Both the position numbers and the translations under genes were made by a program. From Schizochytrium sp. CCTCC M209059 (taxonomy: Eukaryota; Sar; Bigyra; Thraustochytrida; Thraustochytriidae): DNA of 64,000 bases. Within the stretch, counting starts at the first letter, position 1; each line of letters opens with the position of its first letter. The stretch is taken from assembly GCA_000818945.1 (NCBI GenBank), contig KN805431.1:124001-188000 (forward strand), read 5' to 3'. The notes under the pieces were generated by a model that was not told where the DNA came from, searched no databases, and saw only the letters and a list, made by a program, of their open reading frames with translations. Of this stretch, positions 39,501 through 47,450 are shown one piece after another.

Positions 39501-39670
39501 GGGTTGAAGTTACCCCGATCGCTGGGCTCGGTGGTCAGCGACACGAGCGGAGTCCACGAGGCCGCGCGGCTCCCGCTTGCCCACGCAGGCCCCTGCGCAA
39601 CCAGCGCGAGCAGCACCAGCGCCGCGGACGCCAGCAGCAGCCTTCCCGGCGCCGTCGTCGCCATCGCCAT
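33542..39670 (-). CDS. Giant multidomain surface membrane protein B, tandem paralog of A
   Basis: 2042 residues, single exon, same domain order as protein A. Signal peptide 1-32. Propeller-like region with Asp-box S-T-D-D-G-E-S-W (393-400). Beta-helix/PMP repeats about 680-1170 (VGGAILIDGQ, TEGGAISI). EGF-like module 1186-1215, fibronectin-like segment with FIVYRT, ephrin-receptor-like Cys region (CERCARGTYVEDSMKGCIAC) and second EGF-like motif (CREGHTGPYCAVCKDGY). TM segments from about 1530 to 1903 carry the shared FVCDSFEDGSRAMRFD and YEVFELLRKYLLTSVV blocks. The tail is about 140 residues, Ser/Ala/Gln-rich, unlike that of A except for the very end (SLTLQ). The pair is head-to-tail and clearly arose by tandem duplication. 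Role at the cell surface is inferred. Confidence 0.85.
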   Translation of the reverse strand: MAMATTAPGRLLLASAALVLLALVAQGPAWASGSRAASWTPLVSLTTEPSDRGNFNPAFACDVDNDCLLAFSHGGDNLYYKMRPNGRDWSTDNGILVFNDTTSTKQEQVQVAVFGENKGWVLAYRNKNDANQFSIRVAYITKADAFKGDMWMGAEKGIGQRVSESEVKGKNKNRLPTIAADKNSNVVVVWQAQYSSALGDDIDIGNDKDLISVSFPIRVGGGPITASDVTMVTSVFSGIEDDIFQDRNPTLLSSPHSQRMVVAATATNGGGQADIMFGETKVDVCGWKDRVRVTNLDAKDADITIAASPHDDYWLAAWEHRAVGIRSARIAPNEQGNLKVDSLGFIALLGFPNTQGDEQVVLVADPNKPQHWAVFYRFRVSKEKIYHFVFRVSTDDGESWSRAYYLTDEPSDNYDRFIPVATLGGEYLFVSSGIDNVTFANTSSDELYAIENFTENQTVPDLDYRENDSDAACFLVELPRNGSHLQLGEYVRGLAPKVIRCLQISVIDAPSDAVIHMNLEVLFDLDLVADYLELCPFNYVGIREEARLTSGDFGLAQIGSMPRRACAARRYDNVNIEAASVFILAASDDRGLPGENRAALPLSIEAWASPTREDAPEQGDQVIEFEHRTAGSYSELRAHLEDSTFVHGEIVVTTAYMEIASELSIRRGVNISLVAQDGLSVYIQGDDILHVKPGAVLWRLQGIEFSRNKLDIEILGSNSTNSNVTIPARDGGLVLVQGRVGKIESCIFSKSKAYGSFGQRVGGAILIDGQVDAIVNTTFNQMIATEGGAISISTQGIVTLIHGCTFSGNRQADMKTGMAGAISVSGHIGTIQASLFENNGSNGVGGAIAVDLTGSINRILDTDFIGNDAGLYGGALHFGISSHFPTLWRGGTLRGNTASGGAAVFAKGVLAPLVDDESCTAGEACMQDLSVSSNKGTIGGALYFEENPQLAAFTLSDIEFSSNLATQGTGAALIVAGATVLKLSASTFELNSVTEHGGAMSLVSGAEADLTDVTFVNNTAGLQGGALYVGAGGYLSASACEFKDNAAFLTCREYPVCQLKEVVGDRQPCDSRDGWIAFLNESEVAPNALGCTKGVGGSVYLAAGVTAHIHQSKFSGANPIPNVDLDASYSDSSGHELFLKNQAGRHVYAESRFRLSESEFDGDAGSFAPSTSVMGCPGTCASTGTCTAEGQPSPSVKCTCAGAFEGENGYIEGGCEGLRATHVSAVSSLLLLGEDSESTTVAEVGPDGLAVVSWTWTFGKVDYFIVYRTSTRSAIRTSSNGWASCVDASEAASQIASCVKVRDSEARSISMGLQLGEPSFFRVIANVDGKDSAQSDAMSSASIICEEGMEQVPTLEDGMFTCERCARGTYVEDSMKGCIACPNELQTTLDVATSISDCVAPVGFYQVQVDSDEDGGASEVKVIPCTEGFQCGDQGQTLVSVELAAGFWRPSIYAEIVLECPQKEYCIGGGGTGKKNASSNSRSRVLSSWPEPIYCREGHTGPYCAVCKDGYSKHGTETCKECNEATLTRERGIFAGVTIVVLLLWPCFIAANFYEALSTRDDTRRRRRCRPCGSLKASLRRVRDTVREARGPITITIGLIQVTTGFQRVFGPTYDWWGEWSMLPTSMSLVTLDASVLPTVTGCIIPNTHASKLLMATLVPVLMLIIAAAMFAMTRFFFAHTEDRRNSLSSATWYVIAMLLFLVFPSVNTTIMQTFVCDSFEDGSRAMRFDLSTRCEDLGWVHTYAIAMALLYVIGPIVLFVVLIHGSHKPALERAVFLHELYKDPTASDKRTAFRILRKFYEVFELLRKYLLTSVVLLVADGTLGQVAFGLYITFFYTLLQTSMRPYDKWEDNLLATVAHTQLFSVLGMLLFASVAEDSDSLGSVTLVILLIGPCLAIYYGFVRVCSGRRRNVRSGSAAGASDASSSSGHQSDAGRGEVSEAGQGADMPQSMVLMAKGDEPASWVSAGPPAQQQIADAEPALASSLVVDCDADLSPESSMDALPRAELGSPLSIDVVMMDEGATDHDVDENGPKHQNSLTLQ

Positions 39671-40692
39671 CGTCCTACAAATTTACCCCGCGCGCGCTCG
39701 GAATCGCGCGGACGGCCGGCTCGCGCGGACTGCGCGGGCTGCGCGGGCTGCGCGGGGCTTCGCGGGGCTCCGCGGCTTCGTCGCAGACGCCGCGGACGCC
39801 GCGCCTGCTTTATCTTTGCGCCAGTTGGTCTCGAGTTCTGCTCGTTTCTGGACACCACTCAGCACGCGCCCGCAGAGATATGGATAGAGAGAGAGAGGCC
39901 TTCGAAGAGAAGCATTCTACGCCTTTCTTTCCCCCCTAGGCCTAGGCCTAGGCCCCTAGATCCATTATCGTTTAAGTTCAAGTCTCAAGTTCAAGTTCAA
40001 CGATTGGACGCCCGGCCTCGCGTTCTCCCGCGCACGACGCTCGCAGAACACGTCGGGCTTGGCGGATAATCATGATGATTGCGACGGGCGAACGGACGAA
40101 CGAGCGAACGAGCACACGCGCGAGCAGCCGGCAGCCGCAGCGGCCCTCTCAGGCGAGCAAGCAAGCAACGAAAAAGCTAGCGAGCGGCAAAGTCTCAAGG
40201 CAGAGAAAGTCGAACAGTGAATGACAAGAGCCAAAGCCCAGCATCGCCAGCCCCGTACGTACAGGTAGGAGCGGTTCCGGCCGATTTCACCCTTCCCCTC
40301 CTTGCCCCCGTTGCCAGCCGTACTCGTGGCTCACCCACTGCCTCGTAGACGCCGACGACGCCGACGACGACACGTGCGCACACAGACACGTGCGCACACA
40401 CACATACAAACACGTGCGCACACACACACATACACGCACGCAGGCTGCGGTTGCGCAGGTTACGTCAACGCCGCGAAACCGGCCGGGCGCAGTACGCGTT
40501 GATTAAGGGGCGGCGTTACCGGGCCTGACGTGGCGCTGCACAAGTTGGAGCAGAGCGAGCCGGTCGTGGGGACTACGACGCGGAGGCCGCGCGCACGCGG
40601 GGCGGGGCGGGGCTCGGCAGACGCGGGCGCGGGCGCGGGCGCGGGCCGGCGTCGGAGCTGGCGGGGCTAACGCCGTATACGGCCAGGGCGGT
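39671..40692. other. Divergent upstream region of protein B and the apyrase
   Basis: Contains GCGCGGGCT repeats (39735-39760), two overlapping TAGGCCTA copies (39937 and 39943), TCAAGT repeats (39975-40000) and CACACACA/ACACGTGCGCA tracts (40370-40440). The first exon of the apyrase probably lies here but cannot be fixed; one frame reading VALHKLEQSEPVVGTTTRR at 40530-40585 is a candidate. Confidence 0.45.
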
Positions 40693-41688
40693 TTGCGCAG
40701 CGGCGTCTCGTCCTCCGGCAAAGGGTGCGACACCGTGTGGTGCCGAAGCTCACCAACTTCGATAAACTTTGGCATTGTCGCAGATCTAGACCGCCAGAGC
40801 AAGCTCGCCCTTGGGGAGAAGCACGCCGGCTGGCGCTCCTTCTTCAAGAAGGCGCGGCTCTTCAAGGATTCCACCAGCAACAAGTGGGAGATCTCATGGG
40901 ACGCCGACATTGAACTGCAAACGCACCTTGGCGAGGATGGCCGAGGTCTCGAGCTTAGCGAGCTGGTGAACTGGCAGGACCGTCTCTGGACCTTTGATGA
41001 CCGCAGCGGCGTCGTCTTCGAACTCACGGAGGAGGACTCGATCTGCATCCCGCGCTACATTCTTATGGAAGGTGACGGGAACAACGCCAAGGGTCAAAAG
41101 ACGGAGTGGGCCACTGTCAAGGACGGTAAGCTCATTGTTGGCAGCTTCGGCAAGCCGTACACTCAGAATGGTGTCATTACAACACGTAACAACCTTTGGA
41201 TCTCCATCATCCATCCTTCGGGGGCCATCGAGCATGAGGACTGGACAGCAAATTATGAACGCATGCAACAAGACACTGATTCGGTGTACCCCGGTTACAT
41301 GGTGCACGAGGCCATCCATTTCGACCAGTTGAACCGCCTCTGGTATGTTTTGCCCCGGCGTGTCAGCCACGACGCTTACGATGAGAAGCGCGACGAGGTC
41401 ATGGGTAGCAATCTCATGCTTGTCTATGACGAGCATTTTGGCAAGCTTGTCAAGAAGCTGAGTATCGGCTCGCTTGTGCCAACGCACGGCTGGTCCTCGT
41501 TCAAATTTGTTCCCTTCACCAATAACCGCGTCATTCTCGGCTTGCGCAGCATGGAAATTGAGGACAAGGACAATGGCGACGGCGAGCAAAACACATATGT
41601 TACGATCTTTGATGTTGACGGAAACGTCTTTCTCGAGGAGCAGCTTATCCCGGGCGCACACAAGTACGAGGGAATTGAATTTCTCTAG
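40693..41688 (+). CDS. Apyrase, soluble calcium-activated nucleotidase 1 (CANT1) family, 5' end incomplete
   Basis: Ca2+-dependent nucleoside di/triphosphatase of the secretory pathway (preferring UDP/GDP in animals). Family blocks run in order: GIVADLDRQSK, GRGLELSELVNWQDRLWTFD, DRSGVVFEL, EWATVKDGKLIVGSFGK, YPGYMVHEAI, WYVLPRRVSHDAYDEKRDE, THGWSSFKFVP and, at the end, KYEGIEFL. The blocks span residues corresponding to the whole catalytic five-bladed propeller. The frame is open back to 40507 but has no ATG before the conserved region, so the start and the expected signal peptide must come from an upstream exon; acceptor-like TTTGCGCAG (40700) and ATTGTCGCAG (40780) are both possible. The listed start is therefore nominal. 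Confidence 0.88.
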   Translation: MRSGVSSSGKGCDTVWCRSSPTSINFGIVADLDRQSKLALGEKHAGWRSFFKKARLFKDSTSNKWEISWDADIELQTHLGEDGRGLELSELVNWQDRLWTFDDRSGVVFELTEEDSICIPRYILMEGDGNNAKGQKTEWATVKDGKLIVGSFGKPYTQNGVITTRNNLWISIIHPSGAIEHEDWTANYERMQQDTDSVYPGYMVHEAIHFDQLNRLWYVLPRRVSHDAYDEKRDEVMGSNLMLVYDEHFGKLVKKLSIGSLVPTHGWSSFKFVPFTNNRVILGLRSMEIEDKDNGDGEQNTYVTIFDVDGNVFLEEQLIPGAHKYEGIEFL

Positions 41689-42098
41689 TTTGTTTGTCCG
41701 TCTGTCTGTCTGCCCCGGGACGGCTTCCCGATTTGTAGAGGGTCTCGAGGTAATGTCTGTACGTGTTAAAGCTTATGTACCGGTACGTCTTGTTCAAGTC
41801 ACGTTTCGGAACAGAAACAATTCAAAACGAAATGAAGAAACAGAATTTAAAAAACAAAACAACACAAGAGATCTTTCCTTTCTTTGGCGTCGCATCAAAT
41901 TCTTTTCTAATCTTGTTGCGTAATTTGGCTTCTTTATTTTTTGTGTGTGAGGGGGGGGGGGGGGGGGGGGAATCATTATTCTTTTATCGATTGTTCGACT
42001 GTAAAAACGAATCACAAAGCATCTGAAATGTAGGCCTAATCTATGTAGCGTAAGGCTTTGTAAGACGCCCTTTTGGAAACGCTCAGTAAGCCTTTGAC
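41689..42098. other. Convergent 3' intergenic region
   Basis: Between the apyrase (+) and NAPRT (-). It holds a G20 run (41951-41970) and one TAGGCCTA (42031-42038). No gene. Confidence 0.6.
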
Positions 42099-43763
42099 TC
42101 ACTCGAGGAGCTCGATGGGCTGGTTCGCCTGCCAGAGCTCGCGCGCAAAAACTGCGTAGCTCTCAGAAATGGAAACCTTGTACGGGGCCGGATTGAGCGA
42201 GCGCACGTGATCTTCGCGCAAAATGCTCATTTGCTTCTGTACACGCTTGCGGGCATCCTCGACAGAGTTCATGGGCACAAGCACTTTGCTGTCTTGAAAG
42301 ACAGGCTTGAGGATCTCAATGACTTCGGAGGGCCGCACGTCGCATCGCTTGCGCTCCACGTATGGGTGGCAGCAGCGGATCGTCTCGCCGGGGCGCGGCG
42401 CGGGCTCGTCAGCGTGCTTCATGAGATCGACGAGCGCAACCGAATCCTTGCCAATAAGACGGTAAACGCGCTTCTTTCCAGGCAATGTGGTCTTCTCGAA
42501 CTCGTTGGAGAGCTTGACACAAGGCTGCCCATTGCACTCCACGAGCTTGTAGACCATGCCGAGCGCAGGTTGCGCCTGGCAGGTCACCAGGTTGGTGCCA
42601 ATGCCAAAGGAGTCAATCTCGTGGCCCTGCTTCGACAGCGATTGCAGAACGTCCTCGTTAATGTCGTTGCTCGCCACAATGACAGCCTTCTCAAGACCAT
42701 GTTTTTTGAACATTTGGCGTGCCTGCCGCGAGAGGTACGAGAGATCGCCGCTGTCCAAACGAATTCCGACAGGCTTTCGTTGGAACTTGTCACGTAGGAC
42801 AAGCGCTACGCAGATAAAGTTAGGCACACCGCTGTGCAACGTGTCGTACGTGTCGACGAGCGCGAGGAAAGAATCGGGAAAAGCTTGCGCATAGGCCACA
42901 AAGGCCACCAGCTCCGAGGTGTTGGTGTTGGTAAAGCCAAGCTCCTCGCGCTTCTTTTCGACATCCTCCCAGAACTCCTCATCGCCCATCTTTGTACTCG
43001 AAAGATCGGCAACCGTGCGGAAGGAGCTCACAAAGGCGTGCGCGTGGGTGCCCGCTACCCCAACGTTGAAGAGTTTGCCAGCCAAAAGGTTGCTTGTGCC
43101 ATCGAATCCTCCGACGCAAGCGTAGCGACTGGCCGTCATGGCGCCGTCCGGGCCTTGGGCACGCCGCAGTCCAAACTCGAGGAGTTTCTTGTCCGCGCCG
43201 GCCGCCAGGCGCATGCGCTGAGCATTCGTCGCGATGAGTGAGGAGAAGTTGGTCAAGTTCAGAAGCGTGGTCTCCAGCAGCTGGCAAATTCCGAGCGGCC
43301 CCTCCACGCGGATCAAAGGGAGGCGCGGGAACACCACGGAGCCCTCCTCCATCGAGTGCAGGGTTACCTTGGAGGTGTCCACGTCGGCGAGCCATTCCAG
43401 AAACTTGGGGTCGCAGTTGGGCAACGCAGTCTCCAGGTAGTCGATGTCGGATTTGGAGAACTCGAAGGAGCTCACAAAGCGGAGGACCTCTTCGAGCCCG
43501 CAAAAGAGGGTAAACTCGCCCTGGAAGGGATTCTTGCGGAAGAAGAGCTCAAAGACCGCGTGCTCTTCGTGGCGGTTCGCCTTCCAGTACGCATAACACA
43601 TGGTCACTTGATACATGTCTGTCAGCAACGGCGTCACCAAGGAGTTGTACGGCACAAAGCCATGCTGCCTCGACATGGGGCTGTTCGGCTGCGACTTCTT
43701 GGGCAAGTTGTCCAGTTTGAGCCCCGCTGGAGTTGGTGTCGACGACGAATCACTCTGCGACAT
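42099..43763 (-). CDS. NAPRT: Nicotinate phosphoribosyltransferase
   Basis: First enzyme of the Preiss-Handler NAD+ pathway: nicotinate + PRPP + ATP to nicotinate mononucleotide, in the cytosol. 554 residues from the ATG at 43763, close to the usual length for eukaryotic NAPRT. Conserved blocks: LLTDMYQVTMCYAYWK, FELFFRKNPFQGEFTLFCGL, LEFGLRRAQGPDGAMTASRY (194-214), FDGTSNLLAG, GTHAHAFV (238-245) and GIRLDSGDLSYLSRQAR, then IVASNDINEDV and DSFGIGTNLVTCQAQPALG. The first 30 residues are Ser/Pro-rich. The frame is open upstream to 44009 but without an ATG. Confidence 0.96.
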   Translation of the reverse strand: MSQSDSSSTPTPAGLKLDNLPKKSQPNSPMSRQHGFVPYNSLVTPLLTDMYQVTMCYAYWKANRHEEHAVFELFFRKNPFQGEFTLFCGLEEVLRFVSSFEFSKSDIDYLETALPNCDPKFLEWLADVDTSKVTLHSMEEGSVVFPRLPLIRVEGPLGICQLLETTLLNLTNFSSLIATNAQRMRLAAGADKKLLEFGLRRAQGPDGAMTASRYACVGGFDGTSNLLAGKLFNVGVAGTHAHAFVSSFRTVADLSSTKMGDEEFWEDVEKKREELGFTNTNTSELVAFVAYAQAFPDSFLALVDTYDTLHSGVPNFICVALVLRDKFQRKPVGIRLDSGDLSYLSRQARQMFKKHGLEKAVIVASNDINEDVLQSLSKQGHEIDSFGIGTNLVTCQAQPALGMVYKLVECNGQPCVKLSNEFEKTTLPGKKRVYRLIGKDSVALVDLMKHADEPAPRPGETIRCCHPYVERKRCDVRPSEVIEILKPVFQDSKVLVPMNSVEDARKRVQKQMSILREDHVRSLNPAPYKVSISESYAVFARELWQANQPIELLE

Positions 43764-44588
43764 GGTGGCCTTTTTTTCTTTCTCGAAGTAAGCACGCTCT
43801 CTTTCTCTCTCTCTCTTGAGGGCGTGCGCAAGCGCGTGCAAGTGTCGATCGCTGCTCTTTGGATGCTGCTCCTTCTGTCTTCCCCCCTCGTCTTCTGGGC
43901 CGCTTTCGACTGCGCTGTGCTTGCACACGCGCTCCACGTCCGGCGCCGCCCTTGTTTCGCTTTTGCCCTCTTCACTTTTTGCCCTCTCTGCTTGCTTTTC
44001 GCTTTGCAATGCAGTTGTGCACGTCCGTGTTTACTTTATTTTCCCGCGTCAAGTTCTCGCCGGATTCTCTGCTGCTGGTACCGTTTACTACATCGCGAAC
44101 AATCGCCGGAAAGGCGAACTGGTTCCGCACAGAGAGGAAGGTAGTCTAGCGCGTCCTCCGTGCCGCCAAAGTTGACTGTGAGTCAAAGACATCACGAGCC
44201 AGGAGAACCCCATGACAGACGAGGCCCTATTCGTGGTGGATGGCTCAATCATAATAACTTATGTGGTGAGGCGACTTTCGTCCTTTGATAATAAGGCTGA
44301 TAAGAGGTGAAGAGGCTGATTGATGAATACACGGCAAGGGGAACAGCAAGAGCGCCGCGAGCGATGTAGACGGTATCTCCACTCCTCTCGATCTTACTTT
44401 CCTTCTCGAAGATCAATGGGGAGCGTGCTTCAACACGAATACTGCGTGGAAGGCATCTTCAAAGAGAGGTGTTTTTCCTTTCTTTCAATCCCCGATCGTC
44501 ACTACGCTTTGTTCGAGATCTGCTGACTCGGATGGCTGAGCGAAGCCCCCGTCTAGCTACCTTACCGTTCATCTTATTCTTGAAAATG

Positions 44589-44589
<1 letters not shown>

Positions 44590-44639
<50 letters not shown>

Positions 44640-44640
44640 A
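44590..44640. repeat. (CTG)n trinucleotide array, about 16-17 copies
   Basis: Uninterrupted CTG repeats ending in TATTGCTATTG, in noncoding DNA about 0.8 kb from the NAPRT start codon. Confidence 0.95.
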
Positions 44641-44852
44641 TTGCTATTGAGCGGCAGCGACAGCCACCGCCAGCATCCAACACCAATTCATGTAATATCG
44701 AGGGAACCAGCCCCGTTTCCCTTGTAGCAACAACTTTCGCCTTCGCACATCTTGCTGCACTTCATGTCTCGCAATGACCAAGCCATGCCAAGCCAAGCAA
44801 CGTTGAGCAACGCAAAGTAGCAAAGTCTCACGAAGACCAAGCCAAGCAAGAT

Positions 44853-44901
44853 CAAGCCAAGCCAAGCCAAGCCAAGCCAAGCCAAGCCAAGCCAAGCCAA
44901 G
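44853..44901. repeat. (AAGCC)n pentamer array
   Basis: About nine near-perfect pentamers preceded by more diverged CCAAGCCAAGC units from 44779. Confidence 0.9.
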
Positions 44902-45670
44902 AAAGTCCAAAAGCCACGCGAAGCGGCTGCGGCTGCGGCCTGCGCGTCGGAGAGAAAGAGGAGGAGGAAGAGTTCCTGGACGCCCTGCTCTCGATGGGTG
45001 CGCTCGCACACTCCCGGTCTGGATGCCGAGGCCCGCGCGTCCTAGGCGCTTGCTACCGCGAAGTCTACACTCGCGGGAATTGCTTCCGCCTCGGGCATCG
45101 TGCCAGGTCGCAGCCTCAGAAAGACAAGAGCGCGAGGCCGAAGATGGCGCGGCATGGCATGGCATGGCATGGCGCGGCGCGACTTGGCGTGGCGCGATGA
45201 TGGCCATCATCATCATCATCATCATCAACAGCAGCAGCAGGCTGCGAAAGCTTGGCTGTGCGTGCACAAGCATCGGCCGCGACGAGAAGGAGGGATGGAT
45301 GGAAGACCGTCCTTCCCCCCGTTGCTGGCACAGCGGCTGTCGGGGGGTAGGTGGGTGCTTGCTTGCACGCATCAGCATCGCGCCACCGGTACGTACTTTA
45401 AGGGCGGTGGCGTTAGCTGAAGGGTAGGCGGTGCGTCGGGGGACGCAGCTGCAACGAGATCCGGAGCCAAGGTGAAATGAGCTCGGAAGAGGATGTCAGG
45501 TCTCGACAAGCCCAAGCCTTTGCATTTGCAAATCAAGCCAAGCCAAGCCAAAAGCAAACCCGTATGCGCATCGCGTCCGGTCGGAGCAAGAACTTGCGGG
45601 CATCGAGCTCATCGCCAAAAACAAAATTTCCTTGCTTCTAAGAAAGGTCACCGACACTGCAGCAAGCACG

Positions 45671-47164
45671 ATGACTCGCACAAACAACGCCGAAGTGGCG
45701 CCTCTCAGCGGCCCGGAGCAAGAGAATGATGAGGTCTGCTGCACGTGCGCGGGGCGAACCTTTACCAAAGCAATGTGGTTCGTCTTTCTTGTCGTGTGCT
45801 TGAACATTGTGCTCTTCGCCGACCAGAATCTTCTCGCACCAGCCCTTACACCCATTGCGCGCGAATTTGGCTTTGTGGAGAAATACGCCAACGGCACCGT
45901 CATTACGGAATACGATGAGGACCTCGACGCATACGTTGCCGTTGTGGATGGAGACATGCGCGATCGCAAACTTGTCGGCGACATCACTCTCGCCTTCTTT
46001 GTGCTCGGTGGCACCATCTCACTCATCGTTGGCTATCTTACCGACGTCGTCAACCGCCGCAACACGCTGGCCGTTGTCATCGTACTCGGTGAGACCTCTT
46101 GCCTTGCGACCTATTTTACAACCACCTACTGGGGTCTCTTTGCTACGCGCGCGGCTACCGGCGTCGCGATCGGAGGTGCAATCCCGCTCATTTATTCGCT
46201 TTTTGGCGATCTTTTCTCGGTGAAGAATCGCGGCAAGGCCGTGGCCGCCGCGAGCATCGCGCAAGGCGCCGGGTCCGGAATCGGCCAAGTTCTTGCAGGC
46301 TTAATTATCAATGACGAAGGAACCAATTGGCGCTTGCCCTTTGTTGTCGTGGCCGTGCCCGCGTACTTTCTTGTCATCATCCTGCTGCTCACTGTCAAGG
46401 AACCCGAGCGCGGCACCAAAGAAGAGGCCTTTCAAGATCTCGATGAAGTCAACTATTCCGAGCGGATTTCGTGGAAGCAGGTCAAAACGCTCCTCAAGAC
46501 TCCAACCTTTTTGCTCATCCTTTTGCAAGGTATTCCCGCTTCTCTGCCGTGGGGTGTCATCCAGGGGTATCTCAATGACTATTTGATCGAAGAAAAGGAC
46601 GTGGACCGCAACCAGTCGGGCTTGGTTGTCTTAGGATTTGGCTTTGGAGCCATCCTTGGCGCCGTTGTTGGTGGCTTTCTCGCGGACCGCCTCGTCGACA
46701 AAAAGCGACGGATTCCTGTTGTCATGGGCGTCACTACCACAGTGGGTGCCTTTCCGCTCTTGGCACTCATCAATGCGGAACCCATGGCGGCCATTGCTTA
46801 CACTCTCATCGCGATCCCTTCGGGACTCATCATTGGCATCACTGGCTCTGCTGTACGGGTCATCCTTGTCAACACGATTGCACCAAGTGTGCGCGGAAGC
46901 GCCTTTAGCCTCTTTGCGCTGTCTGACGATATCGGCAAGGGTATGGGTGCCTATATCGTGAGTCTGCTCATTACTGCTGCGGGTTCGCGCGAGGCAGGAC
47001 TTTCCATTTCGCTTTTGGGCTGGATTATCGGAGCCCTCTTCCACTTTTGCATGGTCTTCACCGTTGAAAAGGACTATAAGCGAACGCAGGACTATCTTGC
47101 CACAGCGCTCCTTCCGGAGGCTGGCACGTTGGCTGCGGGCAAGCCTGGAAAGCTCCAAATTTAA
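45671..47164 (+). CDS. Major facilitator superfamily transporter, spinster-like
   Basis: 497 residues from the ATG at 45671. About twelve hydrophobic segments: the first pair is around FLVVCLNIVLFADQNLLAPA and FFVLGGTISLIVGYLTDVV, followed by the MFS signature loop TDVVNRRN. The second half repeats it as GGFLADRLVDKKRR. FADQNLLAPALTPIAREF resembles the first helix and loop of spinster/SPNS-type lysosomal lipid transporters. Substrate cannot be read from sequence. The N-terminus is short and acidic with CCTCAG, and the C-terminus (EAGTLAAGKPGKLQI) is cytosolic. Divergent from NAPRT and convergent with the hydrolase gene 286 bp away. Confidence 0.88.
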   Translation: MTRTNNAEVAPLSGPEQENDEVCCTCAGRTFTKAMWFVFLVVCLNIVLFADQNLLAPALTPIAREFGFVEKYANGTVITEYDEDLDAYVAVVDGDMRDRKLVGDITLAFFVLGGTISLIVGYLTDVVNRRNTLAVVIVLGETSCLATYFTTTYWGLFATRAATGVAIGGAIPLIYSLFGDLFSVKNRGKAVAAASIAQGAGSGIGQVLAGLIINDEGTNWRLPFVVVAVPAYFLVIILLLTVKEPERGTKEEAFQDLDEVNYSERISWKQVKTLLKTPTFLLILLQGIPASLPWGVIQGYLNDYLIEEKDVDRNQSGLVVLGFGFGAILGAVVGGFLADRLVDKKRRIPVVMGVTTTVGAFPLLALINAEPMAAIAYTLIAIPSGLIIGITGSAVRVILVNTIAPSVRGSAFSLFALSDDIGKGMGAYIVSLLITAAGSREAGLSISLLGWIIGALFHFCMVFTVEKDYKRTQDYLATALLPEAGTLAAGKPGKLQI

Positions 47165-47450
47165 GTTTGATGGGAGACACGCGATGGACGATAACCGATC
47201 ATACTGCACAGCTTGTCTTTGGTTGGCTGACGTATGTGCCGCCACCCCCTTTTCTTTTTATTTAGCTTGAATGCTCTTGAAGGTGGTGGCGCCCAATTCC
47301 GGCAATCCAAAATGGCGACAAGGATAAAAAGAAGAAAACATCCTCAACATGGTTTCCATCCTGCTCATTTGGAGCGTTTTCCCCGTTGCTTTTTGTTATA
47401 ACTTATGCAAACAACGTTCACCACTGCATTAAATGATGATGAATTCACAA
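47165..47450. other. Convergent 3' spacer
   Basis: 286 bp between the MFS gene and the hydrolase gene. AT-rich toward the hydrolase stop. Nothing else seen. Confidence 0.6.

Larger units (their letters stand above)
43764..45670. other. Divergent intergenic region, NAPRT / MFS transporter
   Basis: 1.9 kb. Contains (CTCT)n at 43797-43817, the CTG array (44590-44640), the AAGCC array (44853-44901), (GGCAT)n at 45151-45172, (CAT)n at 45207-45227 and a second short AAGCC tract (45533-45551). No credible gene; a hydrophobic stretch near 44045-44100 has no start codon. Confidence 0.5.

Noticed and set aside
42207..43503. Plus- and minus-strand open frames overlapping NAPRT
   Set aside because: Shadows of NAPRT in other frames; no conserved motifs.
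43816..44175. Short hydrophobic segment (LAGFSAAGTVYYIANNRRKG) upstream of NAPRT
   Set aside because: No ATG in frame, no supporting splice site and no recognisable family.
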